A stretch of 64,000 bases of DNA from Dokdonia sp. 4H-3-7-5. GTDB taxonomy: Bacteria > Bacteroidota > Bacteroidia > Flavobacteriales > Flavobacteriaceae. Made by a program: the position numbers and the translations under genes. Location: contig NC_015496.1 in NCBI RefSeq assembly GCF_000212355.1, forward strand, positions 1,116,001-1,180,000, in the 5' to 3' direction. The notes beneath the pieces were generated by a model. The model worked only from the letters and a program-made list of their open reading frames with translations, searched no databases and was not told the DNA's origin. The first letter of the stretch is position 1; each line of letters opens with the position of its first letter. Shown piece after piece: positions 26,349 through 34,197 of the stretch.

Positions 26349-27970
26349 AACTATTTGCAGCACTCATAAAGACACTCGATTCTACAAATAAGACTAACGA
26401 GAAGGTCAAGGCGCTTGCGCATTACTTCAGAGAAGCGTCAGATAAAGACAAGGTGTGGACTATTGCCATCTTATCGCACCGTCGCCCTCCAAGACCCGTA
26501 AACACCACCTTACTCAGGGAATGGGCGAGCGAACTATCAAACATCCCGTTATGGCTATTTGAAGAAAGTTACCACATCGTGGGTGACCTCGCAGAAACGA
26601 TTGCACTTGTGGTTCCCGCAGCAACAGCATCTTCAGAGAAGTCGCTTACTCAGTTTCTGGAAGAGATGATTTCGCTTAAGCGAAAAACGGATGAAGAGAA
26701 AAAGGAATACCTGTTTGATAACTGGGCAAATCTCAACTATTATGAACGTTTTGTATTTACAAAATTAATTACAGGAGGCTTTAGAATAGGTGTGAGTCAA
26801 AAGTTGATGACGCGTGCATTATCACAAGCGACAGACATAGAAGAAGATGTGCTTGCTTATAAATTAATGGGCGACTGGAAACCACAGACGGTCACCTTTC
26901 ACGATCTGGTTATCGAAGAAGATGCAAGTCAAGAATTTTCAAGGCCGTATCCGTTTTACCTTGCCTATGCAGTTGAAGATGAACCTTCGGCGCTGGGTGA
27001 TGTAACAGATTTTCTTGCCGAACATAAGTGGGATGGTATACGCTCACAAACCATCTTTCGTAATGGGGAGATTTTTATCTGGAGTCGCGGTGAAGAGCTA
27101 GTGACAGATAAGTACCCAGAACTTGAGATTCTCAAAGAACATATACCAGACGGAACCGTCATAGATGGTGAGTTACTACCTTTTTATGATGGGCAGATCG
27201 GCACATTTAACGACTTACAAGCGCGTATAGGACGTAAAACCGTGAGCAAGAAAATGCTCAAAGAAGTGCCTGTAATTATCAAGGCTTATGATATTCTAGA
27301 ATGGGAAGGAAAAGACTTGCGTGAAACCGCTTTCGCGAAAAGAAGGACTATCCTCGAATCGTTATATCGCAATATCACAGATAAAGAACTGCCTATAGGC
27401 ATTTCTGAAACGATGGAGTTTGATAGTTGGGAAGCAATGGCACAAGAAAGAGATCGTAGTAGAGAGATGCGCTCTGAAGGGTTAATGATTAAGCGTAAAG
27501 ACAGCCCCTATCGCGTAGGTAGAAAAAAAGGCGACTGGTGGAAATGGAAAGTTGATCCACTCACCATTGATGCGGTACTCACGTATGCAATGCGTGGTCA
27601 CGGTAGACGAAGTAATTTATTTACAGATTACACCTTTGGTTTATGGAATGAAGATAAAACAGAGCTTGTTACTTTTGCTAAAGCATATTCAGGCCTCACA
27701 GATGCCGAGTTTAGAAAAGTAGACAACTGGATTAAAAAAAACACGTTAGAACGTTTTGGTCCAGTGAGATCTGTAACGCCTCATCACGTGTTTGAGATTG
27801 CTTTTGAAGGTATAGCGTTATCAAAAAGACATAAAAGTGGTATAGCCACGCGTTTCCCAAGGATGCTACGCTGGCGACACGATAAGCAGATAGAAGATGC
27901 AAATACACTAGAGGATTTAAAAGGGATGATTCCGAGCGCAGCAAAGGAATCTCTCCCGCCCACAAAATAA
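26345..27970 (+). CDS. ATP-dependent DNA ligase of the ligase-associated repair cluster
   Basis: 541 residues. Residues 1-200 are the alpha-helical DNA-binding domain. The adenylation domain follows, with the nucleotidyl lysine Lys228 in EHKWDGIR, then IDGELL, EGLMIKRKDSPYRVG and the motif V WWKWKVDP. The OB-fold completes the C-terminus. It seals nicks after self-adenylation with ATP, in addition to the essential NAD-dependent ligase expected elsewhere in the genome. ATGA overlap with the exonuclease. The related helicase gene should follow directly but is displaced by a DUF559 gene. Palindrome-related copies code AFAKR and SLKRK. Confidence 0.92.
   Translation: MKLFAALIKTLDSTNKTNEKVKALAHYFREASDKDKVWTIAILSHRRPPRPVNTTLLREWASELSNIPLWLFEESYHIVGDLAETIALVVPAATASSEKSLTQFLEEMISLKRKTDEEKKEYLFDNWANLNYYERFVFTKLITGGFRIGVSQKLMTRALSQATDIEEDVLAYKLMGDWKPQTVTFHDLVIEEDASQEFSRPYPFYLAYAVEDEPSALGDVTDFLAEHKWDGIRSQTIFRNGEIFIWSRGEELVTDKYPELEILKEHIPDGTVIDGELLPFYDGQIGTFNDLQARIGRKTVSKKMLKEVPVIIKAYDILEWEGKDLRETAFAKRRTILESLYRNITDKELPIGISETMEFDSWEAMAQERDRSREMRSEGLMIKRKDSPYRVGRKKGDWWKWKVDPLTIDAVLTYAMRGHGRRSNLFTDYTFGLWNEDKTELVTFAKAYSGLTDAEFRKVDNWIKKNTLERFGPVRSVTPHHVFEIAFEGIALSKRHKSGIATRFPRMLRWRHDKQIEDANTLEDLKGMIPSAAKESLPPTK
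26670..26685. repeat. Variant palindrome TTTCGCTTAAGCGAAA
   Basis: A perfect 16-base palindrome built from the same halves as the common repeat but in swapped order. It codes SLKRK in the ligase. It may be unrelated. Confidence 0.4.
27328..27341. repeat. Dispersed palindrome, right arm decayed (CGCTTTCGCGAAAAG)
   Basis: Perfect ten-base core in the ligase gene, translated AFAKR; the right outer arm is lost. Confidence 0.85.
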
Positions 27971-28044
27971 TGGTATAAGAAAGTAATGTCCGAATCTCCC
28001 CAAGTTAAGAATGAAAAGCTTCTAAAGATTATAGAGTTAAACAA

Positions 28045-28099
28045 AAGCTCCTTCCCCAGAAAGGGGAAGGTGACCTAGAATATCTAGGTCGGATGGGGT
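28045..28099 (+). repeat. Left terminal two-hairpin element of the DUF559 cassette
   Basis: Hairpin 1 is CCTTCCCC/GGGGAAGG with loop AGAAA. Hairpin 2 is GACCTAGA/TCTAGGTC with loop ATA. GGATGGGGT follows. Read inwards, the order matches the inverted element on the other side of the DUF559 gene. It lies in what should be the ligase-helicase junction. Confidence 0.75.
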
Positions 28100-28115
28100 A
28101 AAAGCCAGAATAAAA

Positions 28116-28478
28116 ATGAAAAAGCAAAAGCTTCACAATCCAGAAGAAACTTTGAAATTCAGAAAAGAATTGAGAAGAAATTTGACTCCGGCAGAGGCAT
28201 TTTTGTGGTCACACTTAAAACGCAAACAGCTTGAGGGCAGAAAATTTAGAAGACAACACGGCATAGGCCCTTTCATTGTGGATTTTTACTGTGCATCAGA
28301 GCAGTTAATTATTGAGCTAGATGGCCAAGTACATATGAATGAGCAGGCGCAACAGTACGATGAAATGAGAACAAGATACTTGGAAAATCAAGGACTAAGA
28401 GTAATTCGTTTTGAAAACAAAATGGTTTTTGATCTTTTACCAAGTGTTATAAAAGATATTAGTGATAATTTTAAGTAA
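28116..28478 (+). CDS. DUF559 (Vsr-like, PD-(D/E)xK) endonuclease-fold protein
   Basis: 120 residues, complete. DUF559 proteins are related to very-short-patch-repair endonucleases. Visible residues are LTPAEAFLWSHL (24-35), RKFRRQHGIGPFIVDFYC with Asp56, and the ELDG stretch with Glu67 and Asp69, followed by Gln71 and His73, which together make a PD-(D/E)xK-type metal site. The gene splits the otherwise compact ligase-helicase operon and lies between two inverted hairpin elements, suggesting a mobile or homing-like cassette. Cutting activity and target are unproven. Confidence 0.85.
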   Translation: MKKQKLHNPEETLKFRKELRRNLTPAEAFLWSHLKRKQLEGRKFRRQHGIGPFIVDFYCASEQLIIELDGQVHMNEQAQQYDEMRTRYLENQGLRVIRFENKMVFDLLPSVIKDISDNFK

Positions 28479-28536
28479 CACCCGCCCCGTCCACGCTTAA
28501 GGCGCGGCCACCCCTCCCTTTCAAGGAGGGGAACTT
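28479..28536 (-). repeat. Right terminal two-hairpin element of the DUF559 cassette
   Basis: On the minus strand it reads AAAGTT, hairpin CCCCTCC/GGAGGGG, TGGC, a GC-rich second hairpin region, then GGACGGGGCGGGTG. This is the same layout as the left element in reverse orientation; GGACGGGG differs by one base from GGATGGGG. Confidence 0.75.
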
Positions 28537-28543
28537 TATTGAT

Positions 28544-31015
28544 ATGACTCAAAAAGAACTACTAGATATCGCAAATAACTGGTTCCAGTCGCAAGACTGG
28601 AAACCTTTTCCGTTTCAAAAACAAACGTGGAAGGCGTTTCTTGCGGGTAAAAATGGATTGCTTAATGCGCCTACGGGGAGTGGTAAGACGTATGCACTTT
28701 GGTTTCCGGTGGTTCTTAATTACATCAAGAAAAATCCTGATTACAAGACCAAACATAAAAAAGGATTAAAGGCCATTTGGATTACTCCGCTGCGCTCGCT
28801 TTCTAATGAGATTGAGCTTTCGGCTTCTCGTATCACACAAGATCTCGGTACACAAATGACGGTGGGAATACGCAATGGAGATACTCCACAATCTGACCGT
28901 GCTAAACAAAAGCGTTCTATGCCAGACTTGCTCATCACCACCCCGGAAAGTCTAATGCTTTTAATTGCCTCAAAAGGGTATGAGAAAGTTTTTAAGGACT
29001 GCTCTGCCGTAATAGTTGATGAGTGGCACGAACTTCTAGGGACTAAGCGCGGTGTACAGATGGAACTCGCCCTGAGCCGATTGAAAACTGTCGCTTCAGA
29101 TATGCGTATCTGGGGTATATCGGCTACTATTGGCAATCTTGAACAAGCTCGAGAAGTACTGCTGGGTTATGAAAGTGACGCTTTTCGCGAAAGCGTAATT
29201 ATCAAAGCAAACATCAATAAAAAGATTACCGTCAAGTCTATCATTCCAGACGAGATGGAAACCTTTCCTTGGCGTGGTCATTTGGGATTGCATTTGCTGG
29301 AATACGTCGTGCCCATTATCAATAATAGTAAGACGACATTACTGTTTACAAACACGCGAAGCCAGTGTGAGATATGGTTTCAGCGTATTCTTGCGGCACA
29401 TCCTGAGTATGCGGGAGAGATTGCAATGCATCACGGGAGTATCAATAAGGAGACGCGCACTTGGGTTGAGGGCGCCATTCGGAATGGCTCTCTCAAAGCG
29501 GTAGTTTGTACTTCTAGCCTTGATCTCGGAGTAGACTTTGCGCCTGTTGAAACCATTATACAAATAGGCGGTCCAAAGGGTGTCGCTCGCTTTTTACAAC
29601 GTGCTGGACGTTCTGGTCACAGCCCCGGCAAGGAGAGTGTGATTTACTTTTTGCCTACGCACGCCATCGAGCTGGTAGAAGCCTCTGCCTTACAGCGCGC
29701 TGTTAAGGAAAACACGGTGGAAGATAGAATTCCGTATCTCAATAGTTTTGACGTATTGATTCAATACCTCGTGACGCTAGCCGTGTCTGACGGATTTTTA
29801 CCTGATGATATTTGGCCAGAGATACAGACTACGTTTTGCTTTCAAGCAATGACAAAAGAGCAATGGGAATGGTGCCTTAATTTTATGACGATGGGTGCGC
29901 AATCCCTACAAGCTTATGATGAATATAAGAAAGTGGAGATTCTTGAGGACGGCAGATTTAAAGTGAATTCTCGTATGGTGGCAATGCGCCATCGCCTGCA
30001 AATAGGGACGATTGTGAGCGATGCAAATCTTGTAGTCAAATATCAAAAAGGTGGTTACATTGGTACAATAGAGGAGTTTTTCATCAGTAAGCTAACGCGT
30101 GGTGACGTGTTTACTTTTGCAGGTCGCAACCTAGAATTTATCCGTATTAAAAATATGGAAGTACACGTGCGAAACAGCTCAAAGAAAACTAATAAAGTCC
30201 CCTCGTGGATGGGCGGCCGACTTACCTTAAGCAGCCAGATGTCTCAGCTATTACGGGAGGAACTTTATACAGGGAATTCGCTTTCGCGAAAGCGATCTCT
30301 TGAGATTAATGCGCTAGAGCACATTTTTAGACAGCAAAAGGTAGAGAGCATCATCCCAAGTGATGAGCAACTGCTCATTGAGACATTTAAAACACGTGAT
30401 GGTTATCATCACGTTTTTTACCCTTTTGAAGGTCGTTTTGTGCACGAGGCTATGGGAAGTTTACTCGGGTATCGCCTTAGTCTGCTAGATCCTATCACCT
30501 TCTCTCTTGCCTTCAACGACTATGGTTTTGAGCTACTTTCAGACCAACCTATAGACATACAGCAGCTACTAGATAACGACCTATTTACGACGGCATATAT
30601 GCACGACGACTTGCAAAATAGTCTCAATGCCACAGAGATGGCCAGACGAAAATTTAGAGACATTGCGGTAATTTCTGGGCTTGTTTTTACTGGCTTCCCA
30701 AACAAGCAAATCAAACAGAAACACCTGCAAAGTAGTAGTCAGCTGTTTTTTGATGTGTTCCGTGATTATGAGGCAGAGAACTTACTGTTTCAACAGGCAT
30801 TTACAGAAACCTTTGAGCACCAACTAGAAGAAGGTCGATTGCAAGAAGCGCTAGAGCGCATAGAAACACAAGAAATTGTGTGGATGGATTGTGAGCAACC
30901 TACGCCATTATCTTTCCCTATTATTACAGACCGCTTACGCGAAAAATTGAGCAGCGAAAAACTAGCCGACAGGATCAAGAAAATGACTGCGAAGTTGATG
31001 CGGAAAAAGAAATAA
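28544..31015 (+). CDS. Ligase-associated DEXH-box (Lhr-like) helicase
   Basis: 823 residues. Superfamily 2 helicase with Walker A TGSGKT (44-49), DEWH motif II (159-162), SATIGN motif III and QRAGRSGHSPG motif VI. A winged-helix and beta-sheet C-terminal region follows, as in Lhr-core proteins. It would unwind DNA or RNA:DNA with the neighbouring exonuclease and ligase. Its ATG lies just after the right repeat of the DUF559 cassette, so the insertion probably supplies or preserves the junction. It carries one full palindrome (LSRKR) and one with a one-base insertion (AFRES). Confidence 0.92.
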   Translation: MTQKELLDIANNWFQSQDWKPFPFQKQTWKAFLAGKNGLLNAPTGSGKTYALWFPVVLNYIKKNPDYKTKHKKGLKAIWITPLRSLSNEIELSASRITQDLGTQMTVGIRNGDTPQSDRAKQKRSMPDLLITTPESLMLLIASKGYEKVFKDCSAVIVDEWHELLGTKRGVQMELALSRLKTVASDMRIWGISATIGNLEQAREVLLGYESDAFRESVIIKANINKKITVKSIIPDEMETFPWRGHLGLHLLEYVVPIINNSKTTLLFTNTRSQCEIWFQRILAAHPEYAGEIAMHHGSINKETRTWVEGAIRNGSLKAVVCTSSLDLGVDFAPVETIIQIGGPKGVARFLQRAGRSGHSPGKESVIYFLPTHAIELVEASALQRAVKENTVEDRIPYLNSFDVLIQYLVTLAVSDGFLPDDIWPEIQTTFCFQAMTKEQWEWCLNFMTMGAQSLQAYDEYKKVEILEDGRFKVNSRMVAMRHRLQIGTIVSDANLVVKYQKGGYIGTIEEFFISKLTRGDVFTFAGRNLEFIRIKNMEVHVRNSSKKTNKVPSWMGGRLTLSSQMSQLLREELYTGNSLSRKRSLEINALEHIFRQQKVESIIPSDEQLLIETFKTRDGYHHVFYPFEGRFVHEAMGSLLGYRLSLLDPITFSLAFNDYGFELLSDQPIDIQQLLDNDLFTTAYMHDDLQNSLNATEMARRKFRDIAVISGLVFTGFPNKQIKQKHLQSSSQLFFDVFRDYEAENLLFQQAFTETFEHQLEEGRLQEALERIETQEIVWMDCEQPTPLSFPIITDRLREKLSSEKLADRIKKMTAKLMRKKK
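29179..29195. repeat. Dispersed palindrome with one-base insertion (CGCTTTTCGCGAAAGCG)
   Basis: Core TTTCGCGAAA intact, left arm one base longer. Translated as AFRES in the helicase. Confidence 0.85.
30279..30294. repeat. Dispersed palindrome CGCTTTCGCGAAAGCG
   Basis: Full form in the helicase gene, in the third frame: LSRKR. Confidence 0.9.
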
Positions 31016-31035
31016 CAGCCCTACGAAAGATTGTA

Positions 31036-31938
31036 CTAAAAGTAAATATCTTGTGCCGTTCTAAAGGTATTTGCGTGTGCGTCAATTATCACTTTTATAT
31101 CTGGAGAATAGCCGCCGCCCATACTACATTGTACAGGAATTTTTAAATCGTGACAGATTTGTAACACAAACCGATCGCGTTCTTTACAACCTTCTATACT
31201 ACACCCCAATTTACCCAATTTGTCACTCGCTAAAATATCGACTCCGCACAGGTAGAAGATGAAATCTGGCTGTTGTTCTTTAATGAGATTAGGCAATGTT
31301 TTTTTGAGAATATCGAGATACTCCGCATCGCCTGTATCAGTCTCTAAAGCAATATCAAGATCTGAGATTTCTTTTCTAAAAGGATAGTTTGCCTTACCGT
31401 GCATAGAAAACGTAAACACCGAATCGTCACCCGTAAAAATCTCTGCCGTTCCGTTACCTTGGTGAACATCGAGGTCTACAATGAGAATCTTTTTTGCAAG
31501 CTCGTTTGCTTGTAAATATCGCGCAGCAATCGCTTGGTCGTTGAGAAGGCAAAATGCCTCTCCGTGATCTGTATAAGCGTGATGTGTACCACCAGCAATA
31601 TTCATTGCAATACCATTTTCTAGCGCGTAGTGACACCCATCAATGGTGCCTTGAGTGATGATTAATTCGCGATCTACAAGTTCTTGTGAGAGCGGAAAAC
31701 CGGTTTTTCGCTGTGCTCTTGGGTCAATAGTAAGTGCTTTAAGACTCTCTACATATTCTGTAGTATGACATCGTACAATATGCTCGTTATCTACCTCTAC
31801 CGGCTCAAAAAAGTTATCCTCTGTACACGTCCCTTCATACACTAACTGCTTAGGAAGCAAATCATATTTCTCCATTGGGAAGCGATGCCCCTCTGGCAAC
31901 GGGTGTTTATAAATGGGGTGGAATGCGATTTTGAGCAT
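31036..31938 (-). CDS. Histone-deacetylase-superfamily (acetoin utilization/amidohydrolase-like) protein
   Basis: 300 residues from the ATG at 31938. An upstream ATG lies before the predicted transcription start and is rejected. The HDAC zinc-hydrolase fold shows GGTHHAYTDHGEAFC (His119, His120), the zinc ligands DLDVHQGNGT (Asp157, His159), and a later CGVDILASDKLGKL with the third ligand. Bacterial members deacylate small acetylated amines or protein lysines; the substrate here is unknown. It converges tail to tail with the helicase gene. Confidence 0.88.
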   Translation of the reverse strand: MLKIAFHPIYKHPLPEGHRFPMEKYDLLPKQLVYEGTCTEDNFFEPVEVDNEHIVRCHTTEYVESLKALTIDPRAQRKTGFPLSQELVDRELIITQGTIDGCHYALENGIAMNIAGGTHHAYTDHGEAFCLLNDQAIAARYLQANELAKKILIVDLDVHQGNGTAEIFTGDDSVFTFSMHGKANYPFRKEISDLDIALETDTGDAEYLDILKKTLPNLIKEQQPDFIFYLCGVDILASDKLGKLGCSIEGCKERDRFVLQICHDLKIPVQCSMGGGYSPDIKVIIDAHANTFRTAQDIYF

Positions 31939-31960
31939 TAAGTATATTATAGTGAGTATA

Positions 31961-31968
31961 CAAATATA
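31961..31968 (-). promoter_or_regulatory. -7 element TATATTTG for the HDAC-like gene
   Basis: Perfect TANNTTTG on the minus strand. Predicted start near 31954, about 16 bases before the chosen ATG. Confidence 0.55.
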
Positions 31969-31977
31969 CAATCGCTC

Positions 31978-32062
31978 GTCATTTCGAGCTTGCCGAGAAA
32001 TCGCATAGTAGTAAGTGTATAAAAAAGCTACTTGTGTGACCTCTCGACACGCTCAAGGTGAC
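31978..32062. repeat. Intergenic inverted-repeat element (REP/MITE-like)
   Basis: An 85-base stretch begins GTCATTTCGAGCTTGCCGAG and ends in the imperfect inverted partner CTCGACACGCTCAAGGTGAC. About two thirds of 27 terminal bases match. It fills the gap between the HDAC-like gene and tex. Sequences of this kind are frequent between genes in flavobacteria. Confidence 0.6.
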
Positions 32063-32069
32063 AAAACTT

Positions 32070-34193
32070 TTACTTCTCCAACTTCAATTGTATCCGTTTT
32101 CTAGCAATATCTACTTCCAGTACTTTTACAATTACCTGCTGTTGTAAACTTACGTGTGCACTTACATCACTCACAAAACCATCTGCCAAGTTTGAGATGT
32201 GTATGAGGCCACTTTCTTTGATGCCTATGTCTACAAAGGCGCCAAAGGCCGTAACATTATTTACAATCCCTGGTAATAACTGCCCTGGCTGTACATTTTC
32301 TATGGTGCGTATGTTTTGATTAAAAGTAAACACCTTTGCTTTTTCTCTAATGTCAAGCCCTGGCTTTTCTAGTTCGCTTATAATATCGGTGAGTGTAGGG
32401 AGTCCTACCTCATCGCTTACATATTTTTGAAAATCTATCGATTTAAGAAGGCTTGTGTTTCCTATCATTTCGGCGACAGAGACTTTTTGATCTTTGGCGA
32501 TGCTTGCAACCAACTTATATCTTTCTGGATGTACCGACGAGTTATCTAGCGGATTTTCGGCACCTGTGATTCTCAAGAAACCTGCGGCTTGTACGAATGC
32601 TTTTCCTCCCAGACGTGGTACCTTTTTAATCTCTTGACGTGTTTTGAAGGGTCCTTCGCTTTCGCGAAAGCGTACTACACCTTCAGCCAGTTTTGGTCCA
32701 ATACCTGACACATAGCTCAATAGCGGAGCACTTGCTGTATTTATATTGACACCCACGGCATTTACACAGTTTTCTACCGTCTGATCTAGTGATTTTTGAA
32801 GTGCAGTCTGGTCTACATCGTGCTGATATTGTCCTACACCAATGGACTTTGCATCTATCTTCACCAGCTCTGCCAGCGGGTCTTGCAATCTACGACCTAT
32901 AGAAACCGCACCACGAACTGTCACATCATAATTAGGAAACTCATCACGGGCGATCTTGCTTGCACTGTATATGGATGCACCCGCCTCGCTCACCACAAAA
33001 ACCTCCATTGCATTCTTAAAGTGAATGCGCTTCACTAGCCTTTCTGTCTCTCGGGAAGCCGTACCATTACCGATGGCGATCGCTTCAATTTTATAAGCAT
33101 CTGTAAGACTTGAGATCTTTTTTATCGCGCCTTTGTCATCGTTTTTTGGTGCGTGTGGATAGATGGTTTCATTATGTAACAACTGTCCCTGTGCATCGAG
33201 GCACACCAGCTTACAACCTGTTCTAAAACCTGGGTCTAGCGCAAGAATACGCTTCTCACCTAGCGGCGAACCAAGGAGTAATTGTTTTAAATTTTTTGCA
33301 AAAACCTGAATAGCAGTTTCATCTGCTGTTTTCTTTGCTTCTGAGAGACGCTCATTGCTCAATGCAGGAAATAATAGTCGCTTGTAGGCGTCTTTTAGGG
33401 CTATCTCAATCTGTGTAGCGCTATCTCCACGAGAGCGTATGAGTTTGCGTTCTATTTTATCAAGCGCTCGCTCATCATCAATGACAATTTTTACACGGAT
33501 GTAGCCCTCATTTTCGGCTCTCAAAATGGCAAGTAATCTGTGTGAAGGGCAGCGACTTAATGACTCAGACCAATCAAAATAATCACGGAATTTCTGAGCC
33601 TTTTCCTCTTCTGTCATTTTTTTAACAACCTTCGTCTCTATGGTGGCAAAACGTTTTAACTGCTCGCGTATATTATTACGTATATCTGCACGCTCATTAA
33701 TCCACTCGGCTATAATGTGACGTGCTCCTTCTAGCGCACTTTGTGCATCCGGAACTTCCTTATTAGTATATCGATGCGCTAGCCCTTCTGGGTCTTGCGC
33801 ATTTTGAGACATAATAATTTTGGCTAGTGGTTCTAGTCCGTTTATACGTGCTGTCTCCGCCTTAGTTTTACGTTTTTTCTTGTATGGTATATACAAGTCT
33901 TCTAGGGTAGTAAGATCTTGCGTTTTTTCAATCTTATCTTTGAGTTCGCTGGTAAGAACGTCTTGCTCTTCTAGTGATTTAAGAATTGATTTTTTACGTT
34001 TTTCTACAGTTTCAAACTGCTCTTTAAGCTCGATAATTTTTCCAATCTCCACCTCATCTAGCCCACCCGTCGCTTCCTTGCGGTAGCGAGCTATAAATGG
34101 GAGTGTACAGTCTTCGTTGAGGAGATCTAGTGTGTTTTTTACACCTTTTTCTGATAAGCCTGAGCTTTTGATTACGTATTGTAAAACCTCCAC
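32070..34193 (-). CDS. tex: Tex-family S1 RNA-binding protein
   Basis: 707 residues. Order: N-terminal helical region with CTLPFIARYRKEATGGLDE, a YqgF RNase H-like domain (LALDPGFRTGCKLVCLD near 325), helix-hairpin-helix motifs (NTASAPLLSYVSGIGPKLAE near 500), and an S1 domain at the end (GIVNNVTAFGAFVDIGIKESGLIHIS). Tex binds RNA and influences transcription. The start is GTG at 34193, four bases after the metG stop, so metG and tex are one transcript. A palindrome encodes RFRES in the HhH region. Confidence 0.93.
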   Translation of the reverse strand: MEVLQYVIKSSGLSEKGVKNTLDLLNEDCTLPFIARYRKEATGGLDEVEIGKIIELKEQFETVEKRKKSILKSLEEQDVLTSELKDKIEKTQDLTTLEDLYIPYKKKRKTKAETARINGLEPLAKIIMSQNAQDPEGLAHRYTNKEVPDAQSALEGARHIIAEWINERADIRNNIREQLKRFATIETKVVKKMTEEEKAQKFRDYFDWSESLSRCPSHRLLAILRAENEGYIRVKIVIDDERALDKIERKLIRSRGDSATQIEIALKDAYKRLLFPALSNERLSEAKKTADETAIQVFAKNLKQLLLGSPLGEKRILALDPGFRTGCKLVCLDAQGQLLHNETIYPHAPKNDDKGAIKKISSLTDAYKIEAIAIGNGTASRETERLVKRIHFKNAMEVFVVSEAGASIYSASKIARDEFPNYDVTVRGAVSIGRRLQDPLAELVKIDAKSIGVGQYQHDVDQTALQKSLDQTVENCVNAVGVNINTASAPLLSYVSGIGPKLAEGVVRFRESEGPFKTRQEIKKVPRLGGKAFVQAAGFLRITGAENPLDNSSVHPERYKLVASIAKDQKVSVAEMIGNTSLLKSIDFQKYVSDEVGLPTLTDIISELEKPGLDIREKAKVFTFNQNIRTIENVQPGQLLPGIVNNVTAFGAFVDIGIKESGLIHISNLADGFVSDVSAHVSLQQQVIVKVLEVDIARKRIQLKLEK
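32657..32672. repeat. Dispersed palindrome CGCTTTCGCGAAAGCG
   Basis: Full form in tex, translated RFRES just after the helix-hairpin-helix motif. Confidence 0.9.
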
Positions 34194-34197
34194 ACGC

